Notes: a model not told the origin generated them from the sequence alone. Positions 9,161 to 19,009 are shown, counted from the stretch's first letter. The stretch: 30,911 bases of DNA from Ruminococcus sp. 210702-SL.1.03 (GCF_020559915.1 NZ_JAJCLZ010000024.1:1-30911), one strand, 5' to 3'. A program made the numbers and translations.

Positions 9161-10864
9161 CTATTTTTCTGTATCCGTGAAGTCAATAACCCTGTCACAT
9201 ATCTCCAGTGCCGCAGGGCGATGTGTAACGATCACAACTGTCTTATCCGTCATATTCCTGAGATTTTGCAGGAGCATTTTCTCCGTATCAGCATCGAGTG
9301 CGGAAGTTGCTTCATCAAGGAGCAGTATCGGACTTTCGGAATAGATCGCCCTTGCAATAGCGATACGCTGCATCTGCCCCTCGGACAAACCTGTTCCACG
9401 CTCACCGAGCAAAGTATCAATTCCGCCGTCAAGCTCCGCTACAAAATCATCGGCACAGGCTATTCGTAATGCCTGATGAATACGCTCATCATTCTGCATA
9501 TCTGCCTTATCTGCAAAGGCAACGATCTCACGAATCGTTCCTGACATAAGTTGATTGCCCTGCGGAACGTAAGCAAACAGTCTGTGCCATTCCGCAGACA
9601 ATGCTTTTTCGCCATCCTTGTCAGTGATATAACGCTTACCGCTGTCAAGCTGATAAATGCTCATGAGCAGTTTCAGCACCGTCGATTTTCCGCAGCCGCT
9701 ATGCCCCGTGAACGCAACGTACTCGCCCTTGCCGATCTCAATGCTGATGTTTTTCAAAACAACAGGCTGACTATCCTTTGATAAACCCTTGATACTATCC
9801 ACAGCCGGATAGTATGTGAAGTTTGCGTTTTTTATCCCGAAAGATTTGAGTTTATCCGAATAATAAGCCTTGACCGTCTGAATATCGAGTGCAGACTTCT
9901 CGCTGTCATTGCTGAATTGCTCTATCTCCATAAGTCGTTCCGCACTTGCAACCATAGCATAGAAACGAGGAAGATAGCCTGTAATATTCGCAAAAGGCGC
10001 CTGTATCTGCGAGATAAGCTGCGTGATAGCGGTCAGTGTACCATAGCTGATCGTACCGAGCAAAATGCCGTAACCGCAGTAGCACACCCCAAAGAGATAC
10101 ATTCCGTTCATCGCAAGCCCGAAGCCGATATTGCAGAAATTGGAGAAATGATTTTTACGCATTCTTGCGGTTTTATGCTGTAACATCTTGTCGCTTGCTT
10201 CATCTTCCGTCTGTTGTTCTGTTGCGAAAGAGCGTATCATCATCATACTGCCGATATGCTCTTGCAGGAAGATACGGAGCTTGCCGTCACGCTCCTGCAC
10301 CTGCTTATGAAGCTTTTTCAGCACTTTTCGGAAAGCATAAGTGAATATAATCAGCAATATTCCGCAGGGCAGTAGAACACAGGCAAACCGCCAGTCAAGT
10401 ACGATCATCATAATGACCGCACTAATGAGCTTGACCACCATTCCCACCAGTCCGGGGAGTATTTCCACATAGCTGTCAGCGACAACCACCGTGTCATTGG
10501 TGAGCCTGTTGAGCCATTCGCCCGAATGGACGGCATTCACATTTGCAAAGTCTTTTCGCAGGATATTGTGCATCAGCCGAGCCTTAAAAATGTTTTCAAA
10601 AGTCGCTCTGGACAATTCGTTCAGCCAGCGAATGACCGCCCGCATAACGATCTGAGCCAGTACAAGCAGAACGGTCAGAACCACAAAATGCCAAAATCCT
10701 GCCTTATCGTGTGCCGTGGCGTTGTCCACGATATTCCGCAGGAGCAGAGCATACAGCACACCGCTTGCGCCGTGGAGCGCCTGCACCAGCATCAGAGCGA
10801 GGATATACAGTTTTTTCTTTTTGGGGACGGCATAGAGCCATTTTATCGCATTATTTTTCATCAT
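9161..10864 (-). CDS. ABC exporter, fused permease-ATPase (peptide export candidate)
   Basis: A 567-aa type I exporter half-transporter. The N-terminal part has several hydrophobic segments starting around LYILALMLVQALHG and includes FVVLTVLLVLAQIVM and VVKLISAVIMMIVL. The C-terminal ATPase has Walker A GHSGCGKST (about 387-395), signature LSEGQ (about 490) and Walker B LLLLDEATSALD (about 513-524). There is no N-terminal C39 peptidase domain, so leader removal must be done by another protein. ATG 10864 overlaps the stop of the S26 peptidase gene as ATGA, the reason for choosing it; ATG 10885 is an alternative. It is the last gene of the operon before the terminator. Inference: it exports the product of the 39-aa peptide gene, probably as a homodimer in the membrane. 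Confidence 0.9.
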   Translation of the reverse strand: MMKNNAIKWLYAVPKKKKLYILALMLVQALHGASGVLYALLLRNIVDNATAHDKAGFWHFVVLTVLLVLAQIVMRAVIRWLNELSRATFENIFKARLMHNILRKDFANVNAVHSGEWLNRLTNDTVVVADSYVEILPGLVGMVVKLISAVIMMIVLDWRFACVLLPCGILLIIFTYAFRKVLKKLHKQVQERDGKLRIFLQEHIGSMMMIRSFATEQQTEDEASDKMLQHKTARMRKNHFSNFCNIGFGLAMNGMYLFGVCYCGYGILLGTISYGTLTAITQLISQIQAPFANITGYLPRFYAMVASAERLMEIEQFSNDSEKSALDIQTVKAYYSDKLKSFGIKNANFTYYPAVDSIKGLSKDSQPVVLKNISIEIGKGEYVAFTGHSGCGKSTVLKLLMSIYQLDSGKRYITDKDGEKALSAEWHRLFAYVPQGNQLMSGTIREIVAFADKADMQNDERIHQALRIACADDFVAELDGGIDTLLGERGTGLSEGQMQRIAIARAIYSESPILLLDEATSALDADTEKMLLQNLRNMTDKTVVIVTHRPAALEICDRVIDFTDTEK

Positions 10865-11292
10865 TTCAGTTTTCTTTTCAGCCATTTCGGGAAGTGCGTT
10901 GCTTTGAGGATAAATGCTCGTATCGGGAATAAATCGCACCACAGGTGAACATACAGCCGATACCACCAATCGTTTATGGGGATTTCCTTGCCATCACGGA
11001 CAACCGCAGTCAGCACACCGATAATATGACGGTCGGTAATGCCATATTCCTTGTTGTAGCGGTTATCTCCGCATATCACATAATCGTCGGGGCGGACTTT
11101 CAGTACCCTATGAAGCACATATTGTCCGCTGTCACGCTTATACAGCGGAACATCGTATTTTTTCAGCCTGCCGTGGGGCTTTTCGATGATAAGAATATCC
11201 CTGTCCTGCCGTATAAGAGGGCGCATACTGTCACCGACATTCGTGTAGACGAGCCTGCCGTCACGCTCTATCACATCTTCAAATCTCGCCAT
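10861..11292 (-). CDS. S24/S26-family peptidase (signal-peptidase-like, Ser-His type)
   Basis: A 143-aa protein with the S26 signature GDSMRPLIRQDRD (Ser22 as nucleophile), then YKRDSGQYVLHRVL, where His61 occupies the place of the general-base lysine of bacterial LepB. The GDN box (75-77) follows. His instead of Lys is typical of SipW/ER/archaeal signal peptidases. A hydrophobic C-terminal stretch (NDWWYRLYVHLWCDLFP) could be a membrane anchor. It overlaps the HPr-kinase-like gene by 22 nt and the ABC gene by 4 nt. Inference: it removes the leader of the 39-aa peptide or processes the operon's secreted protein. It is shorter than house-keeping signal peptidases and sits inside a RiPP-like operon, so a dedicated role is likely. 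Confidence 0.85.
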   Translation of the reverse strand: MARFEDVIERDGRLVYTNVGDSMRPLIRQDRDILIIEKPHGRLKKYDVPLYKRDSGQYVLHRVLKVRPDDYVICGDNRYNKEYGITDRHIIGVLTAVVRDGKEIPINDWWYRLYVHLWCDLFPIRAFILKATHFPKWLKRKLK

Positions 11293-12017
11293 TTCATACC
11301 CTCATAAGCGATTTTTGCTGCCGAAATATCCATATTACAGCCGAGGCGATAGAGCTTTACGCTGTCTGCAAGCCTGTCCACCAAAGCAAGCGTTTTCGCC
11401 ATTTTCAGCATATCCGCTGGGCGGTAGACCTGTTGCAGAAGCATTGTATACGCCTGTTCTCTGGTGATCGGCTCGATATGATTTTCGGCAGACCGTGTGA
11501 GAATACATATCGCTTTCAGCGGAACAGAAGTGTTTGTGCCGAGCCTGTGCTTGCCATTGTAGGGCGTACCGTAGGCAACAACTCCGCTGTCAGCGATATG
11601 CAAAAGCGGTTTATCATCATTCACCATGACTGCACGTTCTCCGAAATACTCCCTCCAAAGCCTTGTATGTGTGGACTTGCCTGTGCCGGATTTTGCCGTG
11701 AACAGATAACCCACACCGTCCACAGCCACAACAGAGCCGTGAAACAGAACTGTGTCAAAGTCAAGCATTTTCTCCGCTATCTTGCGGTAAACTGCCAATT
11801 CTTCAAGGTAGCTGTCCGAGAAGTGGCGGACAGGAATACCCTCGACCTCGTCCTCACGGGCAGACTTTTCTCTCTCGAAATCTATATCCGCCTGCGTGGT
11901 AGTTACCGAATAATCGACATTTTCATCGGTCTGATAGTCGGCGCAGTATTTGTGTACCTCAGCGTGAATTGACGTAACTTCGACCACCTTGTCTGCTATC
12001 TTATACCTATTTACCAT
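11271..12017 (-). CDS. HPr kinase/phosphorylase-like protein (putative peptide kinase)
   Basis: A 248-aa protein with the HPrK C-terminal fold signature. FHGSVVAVDG (93-102) comes before the P-loop AKSGTGKST (108-116), then VNDDKP (D134, D135) and GTPYNGKHRLGTN. The N-terminal 90 residues resemble those of RiPP-associated HprK-like proteins rather than true HprK. Family knowledge: homologs in Paenibacillus lasso clusters phosphorylate a C-terminal serine of the peptide. Here the target is inferred to be a Ser or Thr of the 39-aa peptide encoded upstream (Ser26, Thr24 and Thr25 are candidates). It overlaps the nucleotidyltransferase by 11 nt, so translational coupling is likely. No HPr gene is nearby, which argues against carbon-catabolite control. 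Confidence 0.85.
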   Translation of the reverse strand: MVNRYKIADKVVEVTSIHAEVHKYCADYQTDENVDYSVTTTQADIDFEREKSAREDEVEGIPVRHFSDSYLEELAVYRKIAEKMLDFDTVLFHGSVVAVDGVGYLFTAKSGTGKSTHTRLWREYFGERAVMVNDDKPLLHIADSGVVAYGTPYNGKHRLGTNTSVPLKAICILTRSAENHIEPITREQAYTMLLQQVYRPADMLKMAKTLALVDRLADSVKLYRLGCNMDISAAKIAYEGMKWRDLKM

Positions 12018-13104
12018 ACTTGTTCACAGCCTTTATTGTTTGTTTCAGTCTGTCACGCCGTTTTATCAGCACCCGACCGCACCGCCAAGCCACACCCACG
12101 GGGTACAGCAGAGGGCTTTTCGCCGTGAACGGCACAGATGCCGCCATTTGCTTACGGGGAATGAAGATGCTATGCACCCAAAACGACAGCTTACTCTGGT
12201 CTTTCAGCTTCTTTTTGATAGCATTATCGAACGTGCCGTATGTTCCTGCCGTGAGGTAGAAAATCAGCATTTCCTGTTCGCTTTCCGTCAGATCGGGAAG
12301 TGTGTCCGAGGAAAATATCTTGACCGCCAATGATCTGCGTTCTTTCTCAAAATCGGCTATTTCAAGCTGTCTGCATTGCTCTGTGATATATTTCCAATCA
12401 AGCGATTCGCCCTTGATTTTGCAGTACACATAGCAGTCAAGCAGAGAGCGTATACCCGTACCGCTGCCGTTGTAGTGTTTCCATTCATGGGCAGTCATGT
12501 AGACATAGAAATCCTCGTCGGAAAAATGATAGCCGTATTTGCTGCCCTCGTCTGGAATCATGAGCCGTTTCGGATTCTGATAATAAGCATAAAAATCACT
12601 TGCAGCCCCGAACAGAAGCGTATGCAGCTCAAAATTCAGCACAGGCGGCTTCATGTACACATCATGGTGTGTTTTGCCGACGCTCTCCGCAGAATAGCCC
12701 ATTGAAAGCATGATTCTTTTGACCTCTGACTGCTTTGTACTGTCATAGAGCACATCGTTATCCGCCATTTCACGCATACCGTTTGCGGAATATAGTTCTT
12801 TCAGTACCGAGCCTTTCAGCGGCATATACCAGATGCCTTGCTTTTCAAAGTCGGAGAGAATAGCTGTGCGCTCCATATCGAGATAGATATTCTTGCGGAC
12901 AGCCTTCTTGTATGCCTGGTCGAATTGCTTATCATGAACTCCTGCACGTTTCAGGGCAATGCAGACCGCAGCCCGAACCGTGTGAAGCTTCGCAAGCCGA
13001 TAGAGCCGTTCCAAGTCCATAGCCTGCACCTTTGCTGTATCGGGCGTGATACCGTTCACGGCACAGGACAGCAGATAGATCAGGTCTTTGTAGAGCGTGT
13101 TCAT
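12007..13104 (-). CDS. Nucleotidyltransferase-family protein (PF14907-like)
   Basis: A 365-aa protein with the motif MPLKGSVLKELY followed by GMREMADNDVLYD (K97, G98, D115, D117). This matches the LKG...G.R..DxDxL pattern of the uncharacterised nucleotidyltransferase family found next to HprK-like kinases in lasso and other RiPP clusters. No membrane segment is evident, so it should be cytosolic. The start codon overlaps the stop of the PqqD-like gene as ATGA. Known chemistry for the family as a whole is transfer of a nucleotide to a protein or small molecule; the substrate in RiPP clusters is not firmly established. Inference: it acts on the 39-aa peptide, or on the phosphorylated form made by the next gene product. 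Confidence 0.83.
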   Translation of the reverse strand: MNTLYKDLIYLLSCAVNGITPDTAKVQAMDLERLYRLAKLHTVRAAVCIALKRAGVHDKQFDQAYKKAVRKNIYLDMERTAILSDFEKQGIWYMPLKGSVLKELYSANGMREMADNDVLYDSTKQSEVKRIMLSMGYSAESVGKTHHDVYMKPPVLNFELHTLLFGAASDFYAYYQNPKRLMIPDEGSKYGYHFSDEDFYVYMTAHEWKHYNGSGTGIRSLLDCYVYCKIKGESLDWKYITEQCRQLEIADFEKERRSLAVKIFSSDTLPDLTESEQEMLIFYLTAGTYGTFDNAIKKKLKDQSKLSFWVHSIFIPRKQMAASVPFTAKSPLLYPVGVAWRCGRVLIKRRDRLKQTIKAVNKYGK

Positions 13105-13364
13105 TCCTCGATAGCCCCAATGGAACGGAGCTTGCCGATGATATTCGCCACATCACGCTCCACGGTCGGACGGTCTGCGCCTTTGTACTCAGTAAGGAGC
13201 TTGTCAACGATAGCTGATTCCGTGGTATCTGATTTCAGGCACTCCACGATAAATGCCGCTGTTTCATTGTTTTTCACGATGCCTTTGAATTTGGTGTCGC
13301 TTGTGGAGATCATATAATGCTCACCCTTTGTAACGTGGGTAAGGAATTTCGGGTTTGGTTTCAT
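13101..13364 (-). CDS. PqqD-like RiPP recognition element (RRE) protein
   Basis: An 87-aa protein with the typical PqqD-family pattern: an N-terminal two-strand region (DTKFKGIVKNNETAAFIVECL) and a C-terminal helical part with DKLLTEYKG, VERDVANIIGKL and IGAIEE. PqqD-like proteins bind the leader of a precursor peptide and present it to modifying enzymes. ATG 13364 is preceded by AAAGGAA. It is the first enzyme-side gene after the 39-aa peptide and is coupled to the nucleotidyltransferase by ATGA overlap. Standing alone and of this size, it resembles lasso B1 proteins, but neither a B2 transglutaminase-like protease nor an asparagine-synthetase-like cyclase is in the window. Confidence 0.87.
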   Translation of the reverse strand: MKPNPKFLTHVTKGEHYMISTSDTKFKGIVKNNETAAFIVECLKSDTTESAIVDKLLTEYKGADRPTVERDVANIIGKLRSIGAIEE

Positions 13365-13388
13365 AGATATTTCCTTTCTTGCCGATAA

Positions 13389-13427
13389 TGGGCAAAACGG
13401 CAGGACAGCGTGACCGCCGCCTGCCGT
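13389..13427 (-). promoter_or_regulatory. Hairpin between peptide gene and processing genes (possible partial terminator)
   Basis: On the minus strand a perfect 8-bp stem (13427-13420 with 13404-13397) and 15-nt loop is followed by TTTTGCCC. The U-tract is short, so leaky termination or an RNA-stability element is more likely than a full stop. Placement just after the 39-aa peptide stop would raise peptide mRNA over enzyme mRNA, as in many RiPP operons. Confidence 0.55.
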
Positions 13428-13436
13428 TGCAGTGAT

Positions 13437-13556
13437 TTACCAATCGGGATCGTTGTTATCCTGCTTACCATCACCATTGGAAGTTGTGATAACATCCTCG
13501 GTATCGAAAACCGTGATCTCCATTTCAGGAGCAACATAGGGCTTTCTCTCGTCCAT
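13437..13556 (-). CDS. 39-aa candidate RiPP precursor peptide
   Basis: A 39-codon gene preceded by a perfect AAGGAGG 7 nt from ATG 13556 and placed 12 bp after the stop of the adhesin-like gene. The N-terminal part holds KPYVAPEME (residues 5-13), which carries the YxxP motif used by lasso-type leaders to bind the RRE, followed by an acidic linker (TEDVITT, 19-25). The C-terminal part is SNGDGKQDNNDPDW (26-39), rich in Asp, Asn and Gly and ending in Trp. There is no Cys and no hydrophobic signal peptide, so export must use another route, such as the ABC exporter encoded downstream. Thr24 could be the leader penultimate residue of a lasso-like peptide, putting Asp33 at core position 8. That is speculative because no cyclase is present. 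Alternative reading: a secreted Ca-binding-like or phosphorylated linear peptide. Confidence 0.75.
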   Translation of the reverse strand: MDERKPYVAPEMEITVFDTEDVITTSNGDGKQDNNDPDW

Positions 13557-13568
13557 TTTTATACCTCC

Positions 13569-16500
13569 TTATTCGCTGAAGCTGTTGTAGCTGCCTTCCT
13601 GTACATCGGAATAGATCAGATAATTGTTTGTGCCGTCGGTCACGATGATGAAGCCTCTTGCATAGACCACACCGTCACGGCGGTCACCAATGTAGACCTC
13701 GATCCAGTCGGTGGTTTCGGTATCAGTGTTCTGTGCAGCAAACTCTCTTACCTTATCCATCAGAGCTGTTGCTTCTTCATCGGTAAAGCGGAGGTTTGCA
13801 TCTGCCATGCCGTCGCTGAATGCGGCAATATTCATACCGTAGAGGATACCGTGCTGTACGACCGTGTAATTGGAATTATCCATATTCACAGCAAAGCGGA
13901 AGCCGACATAATCTCTGTCTGTACCGTTATATGTGTTGTCGGTCACAGCGTAGCCCTCGCTGAAAGTGATGAAGCCGCTTGCATCGAGCCACATTGCTGT
14001 GAGCGTAGTCTCCGCTGTTACGGGCGTTTCAAAATCGTAAGCATTCACGCCGTCAGCAGTCCAACCGAGGAAGATCGCACCGTTCTTTGTGGGAGCTTCG
14101 GGAGCAGTCAGCTTTGTGCCGTGTTCAACTGTTGCGCTATCGCCGTACTGCGCACCGTCCACCATGTAGGTGACAGCATAGGTGTTGATCGCAAATGTGC
14201 CTGTTATCTCGATATTGCTTGCAGGCATCGTTGTGTAGGAAGTCTGCCAGCCGCTGAACGTATATCCCTCACGGGTAGGAGCATCGATCAGAGCAATCGA
14301 ATCGCCGTAACTTACGGTCTTTGTATCATATACCTCGCCGTCCACCTTGTAGGTGATTGTGTAGGTTTTTGCTGTGCTGTTGAACTGAGCTGTATAGGTC
14401 ACATTGCCCGAAACAGTTGGCAGGGCATTGGCGGCGTAAGTATTCGTGCCGTCACTCCAACCGCTGAAAGTATAGGAATACTGTGCGGTTGCTACCTTTG
14501 TCGGTGTTGCACCGTCATAGGACGGAGCAATACCATAAGGTACATTTGTATCGGTTTCAAGTGTAGTATCACCGTTTTTCCATGTGACTGCGTACTTGTT
14601 GATAATGAACGAACCCGTGATAACAACATCTTCATCGGGCATTGTCGCAGGGATTTCGCTCCAACCGCTGAATGTGTAGCCTGTTTTCGTAGGTGCTTCA
14701 CGGGCTGTCAGAGCCGTACCGTATGCAACGGTATCAACAGCACCGTAAACTTCGCCGTCCACCTTGTAGGTAACAGTGTGCTTGTTTGCTTCCCACTTCG
14801 CATACAGCGTGACCGTATCATTGTTTACGGCAGTCAGATTGCTGACCTCCGCACCGTCTGCATATTCCACCGCACCGTTTGCAGAAGTCGCCCAGCCTGC
14901 GAAATGATAGCCTGTCGGGGCTGTAAACCCGTTTGCTGTCAAATCCTGTGCCGTGCCACCGGTGAAACTCTGATTGTCCATTGAGCCTGTCGCATCATTG
15001 CTGTTCTTATTGAAAGCCACACTATATGTTATTGCTTCAAACTCTGCCGTTACTGTTACATTATCCGCAGGCATTGTGAACGAGTAAACGCCGTTGACAG
15101 GCTCGATTTCAGTATTGCCGACTTTTACGCTCTTTACAGTATATCCTGTATCGGGAATAACATCAAGCGTTACTGATTCTCCATAGTTTGCTGTTGTGAC
15201 GATTGCATCGCCAACCTTTGCGGAAATCGTACCATGATCTGCGGTCTTGCTGATAGTATATCCTATTGCTTCAAACTCCGCTGTTACCGTAACATTGCTG
15301 TCGGGCATAGTGAACGAATAAACGCCATCGACAGGGGTGATCTCGTCACCATCGACCCAAACTCTCTTTACGGCATAGCCCGCATTGGGAGTTACGGTCA
15401 GCGTGACTGTATCATTTTCTTTGGCATAAAGCGGATCTGCTGTTACAATACCGCCGATTGCAGGACTTACATTAACGCTGTATGCTGAGTTGTCACGCAC
15501 GAAATAACCTGATGTCGGGGCAACCGTTGTAGCACCTGTTACCTCACCCAGTTCACCGTCATCGTTAAGCACCATAATATTGAAATCAGCCGATGTGAAC
15601 GATTTTGGCTCGTATGCTCCTGTTAATGTCCACAGACCATATTCATCAGTGACTGTTTTATTACCGCCGTCGTAGCCCTCGGTAAAGATATTGACACCTG
15701 AGCCGCCATTATCGATGTACCAATACTCCGGTTCATCGTCAGGTACGTAGATGTACGGCGTGTTGGCTTTCATTGTGGTCACTTCTTTGGTTAACTTTGG
15801 CTCCCATTTGCTTGTCTCCGTGCTCAGCTGGAGACCCTGGAACTCATAGAAATGACCTGTCAGACCGTCGCTGGAGCCACTCTTCTTGAAGGAGCTCTTC
15901 GTGAAGTTGAACGGCATCATCACCGTCACGGGCTTTCCATTGGTGAACGTGCGTTTGTAGCGCAGTAAGGGCACCCACAGTTCCGTCGTGATGTCGGGAA
16001 TGCCGAGGGGCTTGTCGTCGTACACAATGTTGTAACTCTTCCCACCGCCATAGTCATACGTCTCCACCAGGTCGCCGTATGTCGGCGTGTAGTACTTGCC
16101 GTCGAAGACCATGGTGTGACCATACACCTTCAGGAAGCCGTAGGCGGTCGTCGGGTCGCCGAAGTGGGCGAAGTTGGTGGGGGCATCGGTCGATTCCACA
16201 GCGGGCGAACCTTGCTTAAGTCCGCGTGTGCCGACGTAGAAACAGTTAGTCAGTTTGCCCTGGCCTTGATTGTTGATGCGGTGGAAGAACGTGCTGTTCT
16301 TGTTATTGTCATGTCCCCACAGCAGTTCGTGCCTGCCGCCGTTGTTGTCGTACTGGCCTTCGATGAAGAGGCAGTCGGTGAGATCAACATACGCATACTC
16401 CGACAGGCAGCCAATGAAGCCGCCGCAGCCGTAGGTCGTGCCAGAATAGTTCGGGTTGTAGATGAGTCCGTCATAGACTGTGCCCGTAATGCGGCATTCT

Positions 16501-18787
16501 TGACCGTATGTCGTGTAGTGTATGTAGCCCACGATGCCGCCGATTCCGACATTCGCACTGAGAGTGTTGCTGTCAAAGGTTGTACTAATCTGGGTGCTCA
16601 CGTGGCAGTTCTCAATGTTGAGATTACCCTCTGAACTACCAACCAAACCGCCTAAGTAGGAATTGACACCACCCTCAATCAGTCCCGTCACATGGAGGTT
16701 GCGGATGGTTGCACCATTTATGTTCTGGAATGGTGCCGTATACATTGCATCGGCAGTGCGGTTGAATGTCAACGTCTTACCCTTGCCGTCGAATGTTCCT
16801 TTGAAAGGATGTGTAGTACCTGCCATAGTCGATACGGTGATGTTATCGGCAAGCTCTACAGTCTTGCCGTTGAAGGCATCGAGTGACGCATCATACTGCA
16901 TAATCTGACAGAAGTAATCCCAGCCATCGGCATTTTTGATTATGTAGGTGTTGCCGTCCTGCGTAAAGTTGGAATTCGCCGGGAAATTGAACGTAGCACC
17001 TATGGTGACGTTCTCATTGGGCATCGTAAATGTATAGGTATTGTCGCCGTTGTCGGTGATGCCGTTACCGAGGCTCAGACTCGTGTTGTCACCCGTTACA
17101 GTCAGCGCTTCTACGCTCTCGCCCATTTTGGGAGTAAAGGCTATGGTTATTGTATCCCCCTCAACTCCTCCTTTGGGGGTTAAGCTAAACTGCTGATAAT
17201 CGTTGAAAACCATTTTCCCCTCTGCCACTTGGAAGTCCTTGCTCATGACATAGTCCGTTCCATTTATCTTAATAGTGGCAGTCACTGTATAATTTCCTAC
17301 AGAACGTGGAGGCGAAGTATTATCTGCTCCGGTATCATTGTTGTGGTAGTTGAATGTGCAAGTAGCATTAAGTTGCGTGTCAGTATTGAAATCTGTCAAT
17401 GAAGGTGTCAGCGTGGCGCTGAATGCAGTCGATGGGGAATAATAGCTAAATACACCATCTTCTGCATTGAGTGTCAGTGTGTATTTATGATTAGCTCCGC
17501 CATATAAAGCATTATGGTCTGCGTCGTCGCTATTGCAAGTGGCAGTAAGGACATTATCATTTACAGAAATATTGGAAGAATCAAAACTGTGTCCAGCATC
17601 TGGTTCTGCCGCTGGAACATAGGACAATGTGAGAATAGAATTCGTTCTACCATATGTTGGATGATAAGATCCAGAAAAACTAAAAACGGTATTTCCAATA
17701 TCTTGATCGCCTTCAAACCAGATCGTCAGTGGATTATTTTCGTCCACGTCAATACCTACACTTGTAAAGTTTGCCGTAAATGGTACGCCATCCGACTTCG
17801 ATTCAAGGTAGTCATTACCATTGATCTGCATCAGCGATGTATTGTTACCATTTTTTGTGCCAACATACATCTTAATTATTTCCGGAATCCCTGGATCATG
17901 TTGAAAAACCAAATTGGTCATTTTTAATCCGGTTACCTTCCCCTTGATGTTCGGAAAAGTAACTACACATCCACTGCTTAGAGGGTTGTTAAACGACGCA
18001 TATCCGAATGAAGAATATCGCTCTGAAATAGAATTAGACCAAAACAACCCTGTTCCGCTATTCCAAGTATAACGCATCGTTTTAGTGTGAGAATCGGTCA
18101 TCAGCTCGGCAGTATTGCCATTGATAACACAGTTCGTATTATTCGTTTCTGATAAGCCTTTAGCTTGCGACAATCCACCTTCCATCCTCCACGATACATC
18201 TATTTTCTCTGATACTTCCTTAAACTGCAATTCGCTAAGTAGAAAACCTGCGTTGCCTGGTGTTGCTTCAAAACGGAAATACCTATAGGCATTCATGTTA
18301 TCTTCGATACTGTATTCCTTTGATCTAATATCGTTTGTAGGAAGCTGGTTAGAGCCGCTGTTGGTAGCTGTAGCAATCGTTGTCCATTCATCAGTCTTAT
18401 TTAGTTTTGCTTTGATCGTCCACGAGGAGGGATTACGTCGATAATAACTATAATATGTATCATCGAGATTCCAGAGAACATACTTTTTCGGTACAAAAGC
18501 ACGGGAGTAGTGGAACTCCACATAAGGGGTTCCCTCGGTAAGCTCATACAAAGTGTTAGTATTGCCGTCAACCAAGTTACCGTAGTCTTTGTTTCCTGAC
18601 AAGTTCGTTGCCTGCCCTCCATCAACGATAGGAACTTCTCCAATCAAATCGTAAATCACTTGATCTTCAGCATTTGCAATGATTACAGAATCCTCAAATA
18701 AGCCATCGAAAACGCTACCTTGCGGCAGTCCGGTTCCAACCATCAACAGCGCTAACGTACTCGCTGTCAGCCGTTTCAGTTTGCTTT

Positions 18788-18791
<4 letters not shown>
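13569..18791 (-). CDS. Very large secreted adhesin-like multidomain protein
   Basis: A 1740-aa protein with a signal peptide (KLKR then a hydrophobic core; probable cleavage after ANA, residue 41). Parts in order: a discoidin/F5-8-like beta domain (about 55-195), Ig-like stretches (about 200-600), a GLUG-type region with GGLVGSSEG and GGIVGYIHY repeats (about 640-900), a segment lacking repeats (about 900-1130), two copies of a divergent InlB-like repeat ending FTMPDSNVTVTAEFE and FTMPADNVTVTAEFE (about 1130-1260), then five or six Listeria-Bacteroides repeats with TFSGWS cores (about 1260-1600), and a C-terminal domain of about 135 residues. I see no LPXTG, dockerin, SLH or C-terminal membrane anchor, so it may be released or held by an unknown means. 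ATG 18791 follows AAAGGAGG. It is the first gene of the operon; the candidate precursor starts 12 bp after its stop. Binding target unknown. Confidence 0.88.

Positions 18792-18999
<208 letters not shown>

Positions 19000-19009
<10 letters not shown>

Noticed and set aside
9161..13556. Complete lasso peptide cluster
   Set aside because: The YxxP leader, PqqD-like, kinase and nucleotidyltransferase genes fit, but the lasso cyclase and B2 protease genes are absent from the window, so a lasso fold cannot be claimed.
13410..14984. Long plus-strand open frame of 524 codons
   Set aside because: It lies wholly antisense to the peptide and adhesin genes, is Cys/His/Ile-rich without domain sense, and its start has no ribosome binding site; it is a codon-bias shadow of the repeat-rich adhesin.
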